Below are positions 10,805 to 20,714 of a stretch of 64,000 bases of DNA, piece by piece. This DNA is from Spisula solida (lineage: Eukaryota > Mollusca > Bivalvia > Venerida > Mactridae), in NCBI GenBank assembly GCA_947247005.1, contig OX365952.1, positions 49,394,722 to 49,458,721 on the forward strand, given 5' to 3'. The first letter of the stretch is position 1. Each line of letters opens with the position of its first letter. The notes beneath the pieces are model-generated. The model saw nothing but the letters and a program-made list of their open reading frames with translations, did no database searches and was not told the origin of the DNA. The position numbers and the translations under genes were made by a program.

Positions 10805-11207
10805 ATGCATACAGATTTTATTCATTAATGGCTTAATGACCATGGTTTGTAAACATTTTTGCTGAATTTATGCTGTATAAATTCAAGTGTTCCCGGACAT
10901 GATACAGTCAAGCACGTGTCAAGGAACAGTCAAGCATGTGTCAAGGACTAGATGCATACAGATTTTATTCATTAATGGCTTAATGACCATGGTTTGTAAA
11001 TATTTTTGCTGAATTTATGCAGTATAAATTCAAGTGTTCCCGGACATGATACAGTCAAGCACGTGTCAAGGACTAGTCAATCATGTGTCAAGGACTAGTC
11101 AAGCATGTGTCAAGGACTAGTCAAGCATGTGTCAAGGACTAGTCAAGCATGTGTCAAGGACTAGTCCAGCATGTGTCAAGGACTAGTCAAGCATGTGTCA
11201 AGGACTG
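10805..11207. repeat. 150-bp direct duplication and 22-bp minisatellite
   Basis: The segment at about 10805-10951 is repeated at about 10952-11099 with few changes. At 11054-11207 a 22-bp unit (TCAAGCATGTGTCAAGGACT plus AG) occurs seven times in tandem, nearly identical, with two earlier copies at 10905-10950. It lies in the intron between the gene B EGF and membrane exons. Confidence 0.85.
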
Positions 11208-11369
11208 TCTGTGAGCTATCAAATACACCGTTTACAAAACCTGTCAGTAAAGACCTACAATTTAACTTACATCAGACCATTTACGATGATATTTAGATAC
11301 CACCAGTCAGCAGAAAGCAATTTTTGGGTTAATATGGCAGGCCTATTTCAGAAAAGTAACTAGGTCATT

Positions 11370-11700
11370 CAGCGTAGGCATTCCGCCTTTTGTTTGCTGA
11401 ATCTTTTCTTTTCAGCTTTGTAACAGCTTTCTGACAGCTAAAACTAGGCATCATAGTCATTTTGCTGTGGAAACTTGGTCATTCAGCTAGTTATAATTTA
11501 TTATACTTTTCGACAGCTTGGACTTGGGCGGATCTGCGCTTGTTTAGTTGGGCATTGTGTCTTTATGTGTTTTATGTTTCCCGTGCTCGGTTGGTTCAGT
11601 TGGGCATTGTGCTTTGTGTGTTTTTAATGTTTTCTGTGCTCGGCTGGTTAAGTTGAGTGCTGCCTTCCCTGTCTGACTTAATATAATCTTTTTTATTATG
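11370..11700 (+). repeat. R1 dispersed repeat, copy iv
   Basis: A near full-length R1 copy with TCAGCTTTGTAACAGC, GACAGCTTGGACTTGGGC and two GTTGGGCATTGTG units. Its end meets an EGF exon of gene B on the opposite strand at about 11700; see 11702-11914. Confidence 0.8.
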
Positions 11701-11701
11701 T

Positions 11702-11914
11702 TAACCTGTTGATTTCCCCGATTCAACATGAAGCGTGCAGTTGTACGACCCTGGACTATTCTGACATGTTTCGTTGTCCATACAAGGGTTGTTCACACAT
11801 TCATCAACATCCTCCATACAATCTGAACCTTGCCAACCAAGGTTACAAATACAGTTGTAACTACCCTCTGTATTTACACAATGTTCATGTGGACGAGAAC
11901 ATGGTGTAGGTAAA
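11702..11914 (-). pseudogene. gene B: EGF exon, truncated at a repeat
   Basis: The acceptor ACATTCCAG opens an exon in phase 2. It encodes a complete calcium-binding EGF unit (HCVNTEGSYNCICNLGW, GSDC), then the start of a second, DVDECVNNPC. These residues closely match gene A exon 33703-34043. After GSYNC the fifth and sixth cysteines are absent, an in-frame TAA falls at 11701-11703, and R1 begins there. The rest of this EGF and the third EGF seen in gene A are gone. Likely broken by the insertion. Confidence 0.75.
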
Positions 11915-12474
11915 CTGGAATGTCAACAAATATATCCAGGTTAAATTGCCAATTGTATAAAATTGTATATTTTAATTTGATTATGGTCATGTACAGCTAG
12001 TGCTGTAATAACTACCTAAGTTCTTATAGTAGATTGAAAGAAACTAGATGCAGCATTAATATTTAGCATTATTTAGGCCATAATCACCGAGCTTCCAGCT
12101 AGATAGTGTCCTCACTTACAAAGTGTACAATTTAACTTACTTAATAGTTAATCAGCGTGTTGTGCACAACTACATTACATTGTTAAGGTACAAGGCGTTA
12201 CATGATTTGCAAACAATAGAATAAAGCTTCAGTTTCAGTTCATTGGCATAAAAAACATTATTTATTGTTCGTCGCTTTCAACACTAGACGTCGTGTACTT
12301 TAAGAGGAAGTATAAAGGTATAAAGTGAACAATGTCAAGATAATAACGTAACAAAAACTTTAATATAATATGGCCAAACATTTGCGTTACAGACGGAACA
12401 GTTGTGGTGAATCGAAAAATCAGTTTTATAACCATATTTGGCATTGCTCATTATTTAATGCAAACAATATAAGT

Positions 12475-12933
12475 GAGCCAGTCTCCAGGAAAACCTGCTA
12501 AAATGACATTATGTAATTACTATATGTAACAAGATTTTGATAAAGCTCTAAAGTAAGGAAAAATACATATCTAAATTGATTCTACTTTAAGTAATTGACC
12601 CATATAGTACTATACCTTAGCTTTAACTTTTCCTATGAATTATGTCGAAAACACATACATGTACTTCGTTGCTATGGTGACCAATTTCAGAAAAGTACTC
12701 CGAATGAGAAAAACGAGGATTTGGTTGTTTAAAACAGAAGTATCCTTTTTCTAAATGCAAACAATTTCGATGTTGATATCTATTTTGAAAAGAGAAACAT
12801 AACTTTCTTAAAACTCAAGATATTAACAAAATTTCTTTTGCAATTTGCTTATTTAACATTATCCTGTAATACTTTGGAAAATCTTAAAGTCAATATTTTT
12901 GACAAAATAGCAGGTTTTCCTGGAGACTGGCTC
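12475..12933. mobile_element. 459-bp TIR element with AAGT target duplication
   Basis: Ends are GAGCCAGTCTCCAGGAAAAC and its reverse complement, 26 bp with few mismatches. AAGT flanks both sides (12471-12474, 12934-12937). It sits in a gene B intron, ending 28 bp from the donor of the exon at 12963. No coding capacity. Confidence 0.8.
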
Positions 12934-12962
12934 AAGTCTATTAGGAAAAGTCAACTACTCAC

Positions 12963-13088
12963 CACGTACATTCGTCAATATCGTACATACAGAACTTTCC
13001 TTCCCAACCAGGGAAACAATCAAAGTCCGGTTCTGTACTCGGTCTATGTCTACATGTCAACCCTTCCCATCCACGTAAACAGTGACAT
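12963..13088 (-). CDS. gene B: EGF exon ending in a DIDEC motif
   Basis: 126 bases, phase 2/2, donor G|GTGAGTAG. It encodes CHCLRGWEGLTC, CFPGWEGKFC and then DIDEC, residue for residue alignable with gene A exon 39392-39514. DIDEC opens a calcium-binding EGF that continues in the next exon. The acceptor is poor: immediately upstream on this strand is the end of repeat R2 (13094-13500), so a pyrimidine tract is nearly absent (TATATTATATAAAAG). Confidence 0.75.
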
Positions 13089-13093
13089 CTTTT

Positions 13094-13500
13094 ATATAAT
13101 ATATAGAGGATCTTGCATGAGTGCTCATTTCATACGAGTTTTATTAAACGAGTGGACAAATAATATGACACGAGGCTTTAACGAGTGTCATATTGTTTTT
13201 GTCGACGAGTTTAATAAAATTCGTATGTAATGAGCATGAATGTAGGATTCTATTTATCACATAACCTTCGAGAACGCTCATTATCATTCAAAATGATGAT
13301 GCACAGACTAAATTAAGCGGTGAAATGAGCGCGACGTCAAGGCGACATTGGTATTATCCTGACGTCATGAGCGGACCAAGGAATGGATTGGCTTACGTCG
13401 CGTCAGCCTAATTTACATATTTATTGCACACTCTGGGAGTGCCGAACGATATTTACGGCACGGCTTTACGGTACTGCTGGACCGCGGGTTATGTGATAAA
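13094..13500. repeat. R2 dispersed foldback repeat, copy 1
   Basis: About 400 bp shared with 34163-34583. It contains two hairpins: one around TACGAGTTTTATTAAACGAG and its complement, the other bounded by TTTATCACATAACC and GGTTATGTGATAAA. It abuts the gene B exon at 13088. Confidence 0.8.
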
Positions 13501-13736
13501 TACTAATTATACACACGCATTGACAACAAACTGATGAGTCGTTAAGAGAAATGATATCCTGTACCAAATATGACAATGCACAACATTACTTGCAGATTTA
13601 TTCATATGTTGACTTTTAGATTAATTCCGAGTATGTTTCCTCAGGTTGGGAGTCTCGATGACAGCAAACGTCTGAGCTGACTATCTAATGAGCCTGAATA
13701 ATTGCAGTATATGCGGTTAACAAATATAAATATACC

Positions 13737-13860
13737 AGATTTATATTGCGCCTTTTTCATGCGAACTAACGTTCAACGGGACTTTACATTATAATGTGCA
13801 TCCTCTACCAGTGCAGATACAGACTGATCTGAACAGAGGGACAGACTGAGAGGGTGTAAA
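13737..13860 (-). repeat. 3' part of a tRNA-headed SINE (family S2)
   Basis: On the - strand TGTATCTGCACTGGTAGAG leads to AAAAAGGCGCAATATAAATC, matching the 3' end of the fuller copy at 40630-41035. Tails like GCGCTATATAAAT are typical of LINE-mobilised SINEs. Confidence 0.7.
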
Positions 13861-13939
13861 CGTTTTCTGAAGTATAGTACAAAGCTATGAACACTTTATA
13901 AAACATAACTTATCAAGAAATACTTTTTAAAATATGAAC

Positions 13940-14037
13940 GTATAGCTTTCAAAACTGTTAACGCATCTGCCCCGATGTCCGCATGGGGATCTTACATGCT
14001 CTGTACATTCATCGCGGTCGATTTCACACGCATCCCC
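13940..14037 (-). CDS. gene B: first half of a calcium-binding EGF
   Basis: The acceptor TATTACAG opens 98 bases, phase 0/2, encoding GDACEIDRDECTE, SPCGHRGRCVNS and a final SY. It is the counterpart of gene A exon 40216-40316 (GDACEKDQDECTY, TPCGHRGNCVNT, SY). The donor at the equivalent place reads AC|GTTCAT, not GTAAGT, so normal splicing to the next exon is doubtful. Confidence 0.72.
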
Positions 14038-14254
14038 CTGTAATAGTGATGTATCATTTTTTAGTAAAAAACTTCGCGGATGTATATGTACTTATCATAA
14101 TGACATGGTATATACGGAAGCCTGAAAGTGCCATTCCGCACATATACGTTTTAGTAAGCTACCTAGGTGCAAATAATATGGAGACTACTAACCATTTTAC
14201 TTAATCTTTGATTTTAATCCATAGGGAATTGTTAGTAAAAAACACTCATGGTTT

Positions 14255-14330
14255 AACTCCTTATTTATCGACGTTTCGGCCTGAGCCTTTTTCAAAATAC
14301 ACAAACAAGGCAAGTTGCACGAGTATCCAG
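14255..14330 (-). repeat. possible Penelope-like element terminus
   Basis: On the - strand GAAAAAGGC, a short stem, then GCCGAAACGTCGATAAAT resembles the conserved end of Penelope-like retroelements, which is known to carry a hammerhead ribozyme core (CUGANGA with GAAAC). Here the first core reads TTGAAAA, so cleavage is unlikely. No Penelope protein was seen nearby. Confidence 0.35.
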
Positions 14331-14785
14331 TGTTACAGCTATGACGCATCTATTTTTAGAAAATCCAATATACATGTACTCTCGAAACTAAGTTTTATAA
14401 AAACCTCTGATAATCAATTCATTTATATTTTTCATTTCATGCAAGAGATGCCCTATACTCGTCTTATTAAAACTGTTTCGATGTTTAAAATGTGCTACCC
14501 CCTTCAGAAAATTATAAAGGTCGTTATCATTAACGAGGGATGAAATTGTACCAGCTAATAAGCCACTCACTTTCAGCGTGGAATTATGTTCAATATCAAA
14601 TGGGTGAAAATTGAATGCGTGTATTTAAATAGTACGGGATATTATCGTATTTAGAATCGAAATAAAAACTCTGTTCTTGTATTTATTTTTCCGCATTCGA
14701 ACTCATGTCCGTGTTTTATTCACCGACAAAATACGCGAACAGATTTTTTATTTCTGCATGATGGTAATATATTTAATTGTGTTAC

Positions 14786-14899
14786 CGATACTCCTATGAA
14801 ACAGTTGCAAACTTGTGTTCCATTTTTATCCTTACAACCCACAGCTTCTACAACACATTGTATGTTTCCACATGTGTTCGTCCTCTGGTACGAGTATTT
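14786..14899 (-). CDS. gene B: EGF-like exon (first exon visible)
   Basis: The acceptor GATGTTTCAG and the donor TCG|GTAACA give 114 bases in phase 0/0. The cysteine pattern TCGNIQC, GCKDKNGTQVCNCF matches gene A exon 41587-41703 (TCGTVTC, GCKQDQHGRDVCDCF). The sixth cysteine comes from the next exon (GDAC). Exons further upstream were not found. Confidence 0.75.
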
Positions 14900-14999
14900 C
14901 TGAAACATCAACTATTGTATTTTCAATGAGTCGAATATGAATCGGATGAACTCAGTATACGAGGTCGCCTGAAGGGAACTCTACTCTTGCTTCTAATAT

Positions 15000-16599
15000 T
15001 AATATTTCGAGTTTCGTAAAACCAATTCTATGTTATATTTCAACGTATGTGGACAAAATCATAATAATTATATTAAAAAAAACAATAATAAGAGCAGATT
15101 TAGGTATTAATGAAGCTTGAGTGTGTAGTAGTGTACACTAGTCGTTATTTACATGTGTGTGTTAGTTCCATTTTTCATAAAACGTGGACTGCTCTATCGG
15201 GGATATATCACTTTTGAACTGGTAAAGCAATTAACACGTCTACAAATTACATGTCTTTGATTGGCTAGACAACAGTTGAAACTGTGCAAGGGTTACTTTT
15301 AGATATTTTTAGGGACATAAAACAAATCATGTTTAATTGTGGTATAAGTATATACGTTCGTTTCTTATCGTTTGCGGGTCACTGAGTCTCAAACATATGT
15401 ATGGACGTTTCATCATATGTAGGCAATTCTGATATACTTTGTTTGTTACCATTTTTGTACTTTTTTAATGAGATTTGTCCGTCTCCAAGGGAGCAGTTTT
15501 TTCCTGCTGACAAGCGACACGGGACCAATCGAACATAAACCTTCAGTTCCTTCGTCTAAATACAATACACTGTACGTATAAAATGTCATTTGGAGAAAAT
15601 AAGAAAAAAAACTGTTTGTAAACTACTTTAAACAAGCTTTCCCAACTTTTCCAGCTTTGTCAACTTGACGTCCTCCGATTTTGATCAAATTAGATTCATA
15701 AGATGTGCCTTGTGATTTTAAATATGGACGGGTTTTATAAGTAGCACCTACGACCTTATTATTCTAGACCAGCGAATATGTCAGCTGTTATGCTCACCGT
15801 ATACTTAAACCTGTCATATAGTTTGATCAAATCTACCGCAAAATTAACCTTGGAAGCTGCAGTTTTCGGCTGACCAGGACGAGGACATCATTTAAGTCAG
15901 TTTTTGTGACATCAAACCAAACACTAAACCTATCTGACATCATTCATAATATCAACAAGTAGTATTGGCACGTTTATTGTATATAACCGTCGCATGCATT
16001 AATAATAATCTGATGCGTTCTGGAAAAAATATATTTGGTCGAGAAATGACAAAACTGTTATATTACTGTCACCGTTGGGTATAGTTTCCTAATTAATAGA
16101 TGAGAGGACCAGAACACTATGAGTATCAAATTACTTACCATACCGACACAAAGTAACAGCATATTACACAGCATCCGCATCGTGTGTGTGAATAAATGTG
16201 CACGGTATATCCCTTCAATGTGAATTAAAAAATGAATTCAGACATCAAAGTGTTACATTGAGAAATTATTTTATTTTATTCTCTAATGTCGCGTGTGTAT
16301 TTTCCCGTCGTTATCTTTATCAAATTGACTGTCTAGTGACATGAGTGTTTCATTTTTAATCCGAAATCGCAGTTGGTTATAACAACGGAATAAACAACAT
16401 TATAATAAACGACATACTGGTGATAAATGTGATTTATTTAAGACGTTTAGGATTTACTCGAAATCCTACTTGATGCGCATCTGCATGGTAAAGCACACTC
16501 ATAGGATTACTTGTAAGTAAGTGAATAAATATAAATTATTTCTAGGTACTTGGGAGTTATTGGATGATGTCTACTTCAACTCTTTATTTCTTGATAAGG
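15000..16599. other. no gene; includes MITE M1 copy at about 15597-15765
   Basis: This is the stretch between the 3' end of gene A and gene B. A diverged M1 copy is visible (ACTGTTTGTAAACTACTTT to TAGCACCTACGACCTT). Otherwise I see no exon, tRNA or clear repeat. Confidence 0.5.
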
Positions 16600-16795
16600 T
16601 AGACAATACTGATGCATGTTTACGTTTACTTATTTAGTTGGCCATTGTGCCTTGTATGTGTTTTATGTTGTCTGTGCTCGGTTGGTTCAGTTGGGCATTT
16701 GGCCTTGTGTATTTAATGATTTCTGTGCTCGGCTGGTTAATTTGAGTGATGCCTTCCCTGTCTGACTTAATATTGTCTTTATGCAAGAAAGACAA
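16600..16795 (+). repeat. R1 dispersed repeat, copy v
   Basis: The 3' half of R1: GTTGGCCATTGTGCCTTG, a second GTTGGGCATTTGGCC unit and the end GCCTTCCCTGTCTGACTTAA. Confidence 0.7.
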
Positions 16796-17280
16796 GTAAA
16801 ATGGTAAGTATCATCATTATTGAACATGCCATAGTTAGCATCATGGTGAATTTTAAGTACCTTTGTCTAACCATCCATTTGAGTCATCGTCCTCATTATA
16901 AAGATGAACGGACAGTTACATCGAAATATTCTCTACTAAAGGTAACATGATTATTGGAATTCTAAAAATTTCTAGGTGTGTAGTTTATTTATATACTAAG
17001 CACATTCAATGGTATTCAACTATCATTGGTCAAAATCTTCTCTGATCGGCGTCCGATTATCGGTCGGCGTACGTTTTTGCAAATCGAACCACACGACACT
17101 GCCATTCTCGATAGCCTTGTGGTTGAATGACCGCCTCAAATGTTTTATCCACGGTCATGTCATGTCATATCAAAATCCAAATATAAATGGTTCCAATAAT
17201 TCCGATGCTACGAATTATACACCCAGCAAAAAAAGTGAAGCATATTTCTTTCTATCATACCCCGTAGTTTATACTAATTT

Positions 17281-17530
17281 ATTTAAGGTCGATTGTGAAA
17301 CAAGTTTTTCAAACTTATATTAATCACTCTCGACACCTCATTCCTGATGTAATCCATCGCCACGAGGGTATAAGAGAAGAGAAGCCAGTTTCCCTTGTAT
17401 GCTGAGCGTCTAGCAAGGGAATTTCTGGTACTATTTTTAGTTCGTCTTTGGTATGACGCGGCCAGGGATCGAACCCAAGACCTCCCGCACTCGAAGCGAA
17501 CGCTCAACCACTAGGCTATCGAGGAGGCGG
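17281..17530 (-). repeat. tRNA-derived SINE, fuller copy
   Basis: Read on the - strand the head has A box TAGCCTAGTGGTTGAGCG and B box GGGTTCGATCCC, 5' of a body shared with 617-835 that ends CGACCTTAAATAAA. The two boxes form the internal RNA polymerase III promoter expected of a SINE. Overlapping open frames are not genes. Confidence 0.82.
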
Positions 17531-17639
17531 TAACCCCGTGGTGATGTAAAGGCATGACTTTGGTGTGATGAGTGATTAATAGAAGTTCTACGAACTTGTT
17601 TCACACAATATCGATTTAATTTTATTATCACTGAACGCA

Positions 17640-17850
17640 ATTGTATAGTCCAGTCAGGGCAAGAATACATTGACGCAGGGGTCGAGTCTACGATTACTAT
17701 GTAAAACCAATTAAAAAGTCTTAAACAGACAGCCATAACTACCATACTACATTCGCACTACCTATTCAGACAATGGTTGTAATCTTCTGTGAAACATAAA
17801 CGGCTACGTCACTGTCATCAGATCCTTACTGGATTATACGTACTTGACTG
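17640..17850 (+). repeat. dispersed repeat R4, copy 1
   Basis: It is shared with about 44645-44880: GTCGAGTCTACGATTACTAT corresponds to GTTGAGTCCACTATTACGGT there, and ACAATGGTTGTAA is common to both. Open frames on the - strand in both copies are parallel only because the repeat is shared. Class unknown. Confidence 0.6.
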
Positions 17851-18054
17851 GTAGATATATACTATTTATATGCCGTGTAATACTTCACGATATGTGTTTA
17901 ATTGTTACACACAGCGATACACATTTTTAGCCTCAACTCAACCACGTGCTTGCAACCACGTTCTTGCCAATTTTGTCAACTCGTATCACTATTATATTGT
18001 ATTGTTGAATTTTTCAAGCGACAGTCTTCAGTCTTAAGAGCATGTATTGCCCAC

Positions 18055-18175
18055 AGGTAACTGTATCATTGATTAAGAGTAAAACATTTAAAGAAAATGT
18101 TTTAAAATTTATTAATCATATTAATAAATTAAACAAAAACATATTTTTTACTGTCAATCAATGATACAGTTACCT
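18055..18175. mobile_element. 121-bp foldback MITE
   Basis: AGGTAACTGTATCATTGATT at the left is the inverted complement of AATCAATGATACAGTTACCT at the right, with an AT-rich core. It lies just 3' of gene A. Confidence 0.75.
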
Positions 18176-18359
18176 TTGGTATTGCCCCTGTCTGTGACAA
18201 TATGTCCCCTGTCTCTTTTGTCTATTTTTCAATGTCAATTTAAAAACTTAGCTTCTTTGATATACCAATGGTTTGTGAATTGACAGAGATGGCCGTTTTA
18301 TTTTGTCTAATATGCACTTGCATTATTTTTCAACACTTGTTATCTTTACATGTATAATT

Positions 18360-18550
18360 CGCCGGGGATAACACTAGCCTTTGTTTACAAATAAAAATGA
18401 AATTAAATACATTTTAAATATTCATCTTTGTTCAATCTTGTGCATATACATTTTTAATGGTATACTCTTTAATTCTACACGCCATTCGACCGTGCAGTGT
18501 TTATAATTTGCTTTGTTTGTTTATTGATCAGGCTAGAATTATCCCCGACG
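18360..18550. mobile_element. 191-bp foldback MITE
   Basis: CGCCGGGGATAACACTAGCC and the inverted GGCTAGAATTATCCCCGACG bound the element; 18 of 20 positions are complementary. A possible poly(A) signal for gene A (AATAAA on the - strand, 18520-18525) lies inside it. Confidence 0.65.
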
Positions 18551-18714
18551 AACTATACGTGTACAATACTTTACACAACTAATTGCTCCTACTGGAATTT
18601 TCAAGATAATTATTGAGCTGCTTAAATAGTCTCCATCAAGTGAGTGTGTTTCTTTGATTTAAATTTAAGGTATGGTTATTCACGGTTATACATTCCAAGT
18701 ATAACAATTCAACT

Positions 18715-18850
18715 CTAATCTTCCATGCATATCCTCGCCCCTCTCATAAATGGCCTCCTGGTCTGCATATCATCTGCATGGTGGCTTTTGTCGGTATGGT
18801 CCTTCGTTCCAAACTGATCCATCCATGGGTTATTGCGAGGAGCCATTTCC
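18715..18850 (-). CDS. gene A exon 11: terminal copy of the tail module, with stop
   Basis: The acceptor CTTTTTTAG opens the same module as the four exons at 27494-29178 (EMAPRNNPWMDQFGTKD), phase 2. Where those copies splice after CAAAAG|GTAAAC, this one reads CAGGAGGCC. The donor is lost and translation runs on for 12 residues (PFMRGARICMED) to TAG at 18715-18717. The repeated tyrosine motif SHYADD is SHHADD here. This is the C-terminus of the receptor tail. The following 300 bp of intron are also homologous to the array. Confidence 0.85.
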
Positions 18851-19164
18851 CTAAAAAAGAAAAAAAACGCCAACATTTATAACTGAATAACATACACATA
18901 TTGAAACAAAACAATTATATTTCGAATTTGAATAGTTTCGTTATCAACGGCCAGATAAGATGGATTCTAACGTAAGGTTCCATAACGAATTGGACACATG
19001 GTCGAACAGAATCCATTATACCTGTCTGCATCACGGTGAAATCAGCGTTCAAATTACATTCACTTTGTATTTCATTTCAGGATATACTTTGGGCATTAGC
19101 AATCGAAAACATGAACATGTGAACAAACTGGAAACTATGTACAGTAGACACACGTGCATCAAAA

Positions 19165-19570
19165 ATATTATATTAAGTCAGGCAGTGAATGCAGCACCAG
19201 CCGAGCACAGAAAACATTAAAAACACACAAAGCATAATGCCCAACTGAACCAACCGAGCACAGGAAACATAAACACAATCATAAAGACACAATGCCCAAC
19301 TAAACAAGCGCAGATCCGCCAAAGTCCAAGCTGTCGAAAAGTATAATAAATTATAACTAGCTGAATGACCCAGTTTCCACAGCAAAAGGACTATAATGCC
19401 TAGTTTAGCTGTCAGAAAGCTGTTTAAAAGCTGAATAGAAAAGATTCAGCAAACAAAAAGCTGAATGCCTACGCTGAATGACCTAGTTACAACAGTAAAA
19501 CTGCTGAACTTCATAGTTTTAGCAGACTTTAGTCTCAAAAGTGAATAACAGTATTAAAACATTGAAAGGC
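19165..19570 (-). repeat. R1 dispersed repeat, copy vi
   Basis: One of the longest R1 copies, in reverse orientation: TTAAGTCAGGCAGTG, two GCCCAACTGAACCAACCGAG-type units, CCAAGCTGTCGAAAAGTATA, then CAGCT subrepeats and a further ~100 bp (AGTCTCAAAAGTGAATAACA). It lies in the last intron of gene A. Confidence 0.8.
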
Positions 19571-20211
19571 CCCAAATAGTCGGATGACCCACTTTCAATT
19601 AGTAAAATGACGTAATTGAACAAATCGAGATATGACGTAATGAACAAGTCATTAAGAATTGCATGCAATACAGAAGTCCCCTACCGGTTTAAAGCCATTT
19701 TTAATGTGCATGTGGCCATGGCAACCACAAATCTCGTCAGAACCAAAACTGACGGACTGATGGCAGGGGACTTACAGCTACGTTAAATGACCTCAAGGGA
19801 CAAAACTTAACTACGTTAAATGACCTCAGGGGACAAAACACTACATCCATAACTCCACAGCTGTACATCAACTCATGAACGAACCAGGTAGGATGCGAAT
19901 CGCGGGGACGAAATAGTAAGAGAACAACCAGCAAATACGAATAAATAACTCCTAGCTCCATATAACTTTTGGCCCCGGTCAAAAAATTAGATACTGAGAA
20001 AGTATGACATATTAATGATTATTTAAAAGTGAAAACTCCACTGTAAATGGAATTGGCGTTTAAATCCAGATACAAACCCATATTATAATAATTAAACAAA
20101 ATACGAAACTACCGGAAGTACCACCGTCCCCAACAGAACACGCGAGAACAAAAAGGCACAGAAAATATACAACTTCACTCGAAAAGGCGCGGAACACGCC
20201 CAACATAATAC

Positions 20212-20475
20212 CCCAATCACACGAATCTCGAATCAGCCGGAATGGGCCCGAATGAGTCGGAATGGAGAAAGAATAAAAATTCGAAACACATTCCGAATGA
20301 TAATTCGAATTGACCAAAATTATTGTAGCCTTGTCAAAGAGCCGTTGAAATACTTCGAATACGATTCGAATACAATTCAAACACAATTCGAATATACTTC
20401 GAATATAACTCGAATATACTTCGAACCCGTCTGGAATGTTTTCACAATACGGTACACACAATCATCGGACCGTTT
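20212..20475. mobile_element. left part of a TIR element split by the LINE
   Basis: CCCCAATCACACGA starts here, and its complement TCGTGTGATTGGGG ends at about 26911. The interior is rich in TTCGAAT and GGAATG words on both sides of the LINE. The host element was therefore about 0.8 kb before the LINE landed in it. No convincing target duplication was found. Confidence 0.6.
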
Positions 20476-20546
20476 GCACGGGATTTAGCACGGGCAGCAA
20501 CAGTATAATTACTTCTTCTACTGTCTCTGGCACGGGTGGTGAGTTT
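20476..20546. repeat. 71-bp direct repeat flanking the LINE, left copy
   Basis: The 71 bases starting GCACGGGATTTAGCACGGGC and ending GGTGGTGAGTTT are identical to 26356-26426. They abut the poly(A) end of the LINE, so they are best read as its target-site duplication. Confidence 0.85.
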
Positions 20547-20572
20547 TTTTTTCTTTCTATATTTTATTCACA

Positions 20573-20578
20573 ACAGGT
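20573..20578 (-). terminator. LINE polyadenylation signal
   Basis: AATAAA on the - strand, followed within 30 bases by the A-rich tail that joins the target duplication. Confidence 0.7.
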
Positions 20579-20714
20579 TACAATATATACATAGTGTACA
20601 TATATACAATAAATGATGTAACAATATTTTAATAATAAAGTTGTAAAGTTTACAAATTTTGCCAGTTTTTTATTTCTAAAGCTGTATGTTTAAATTAAGA
20701 TATCATAAATGAAA

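Noticed and set aside
10506..14899. Gene B as part of gene A by alternative splicing
   Set aside because: It duplicates the EGF and membrane exons and lies beyond the stop-carrying terminal exon of gene A; a separate paralogue is simpler.
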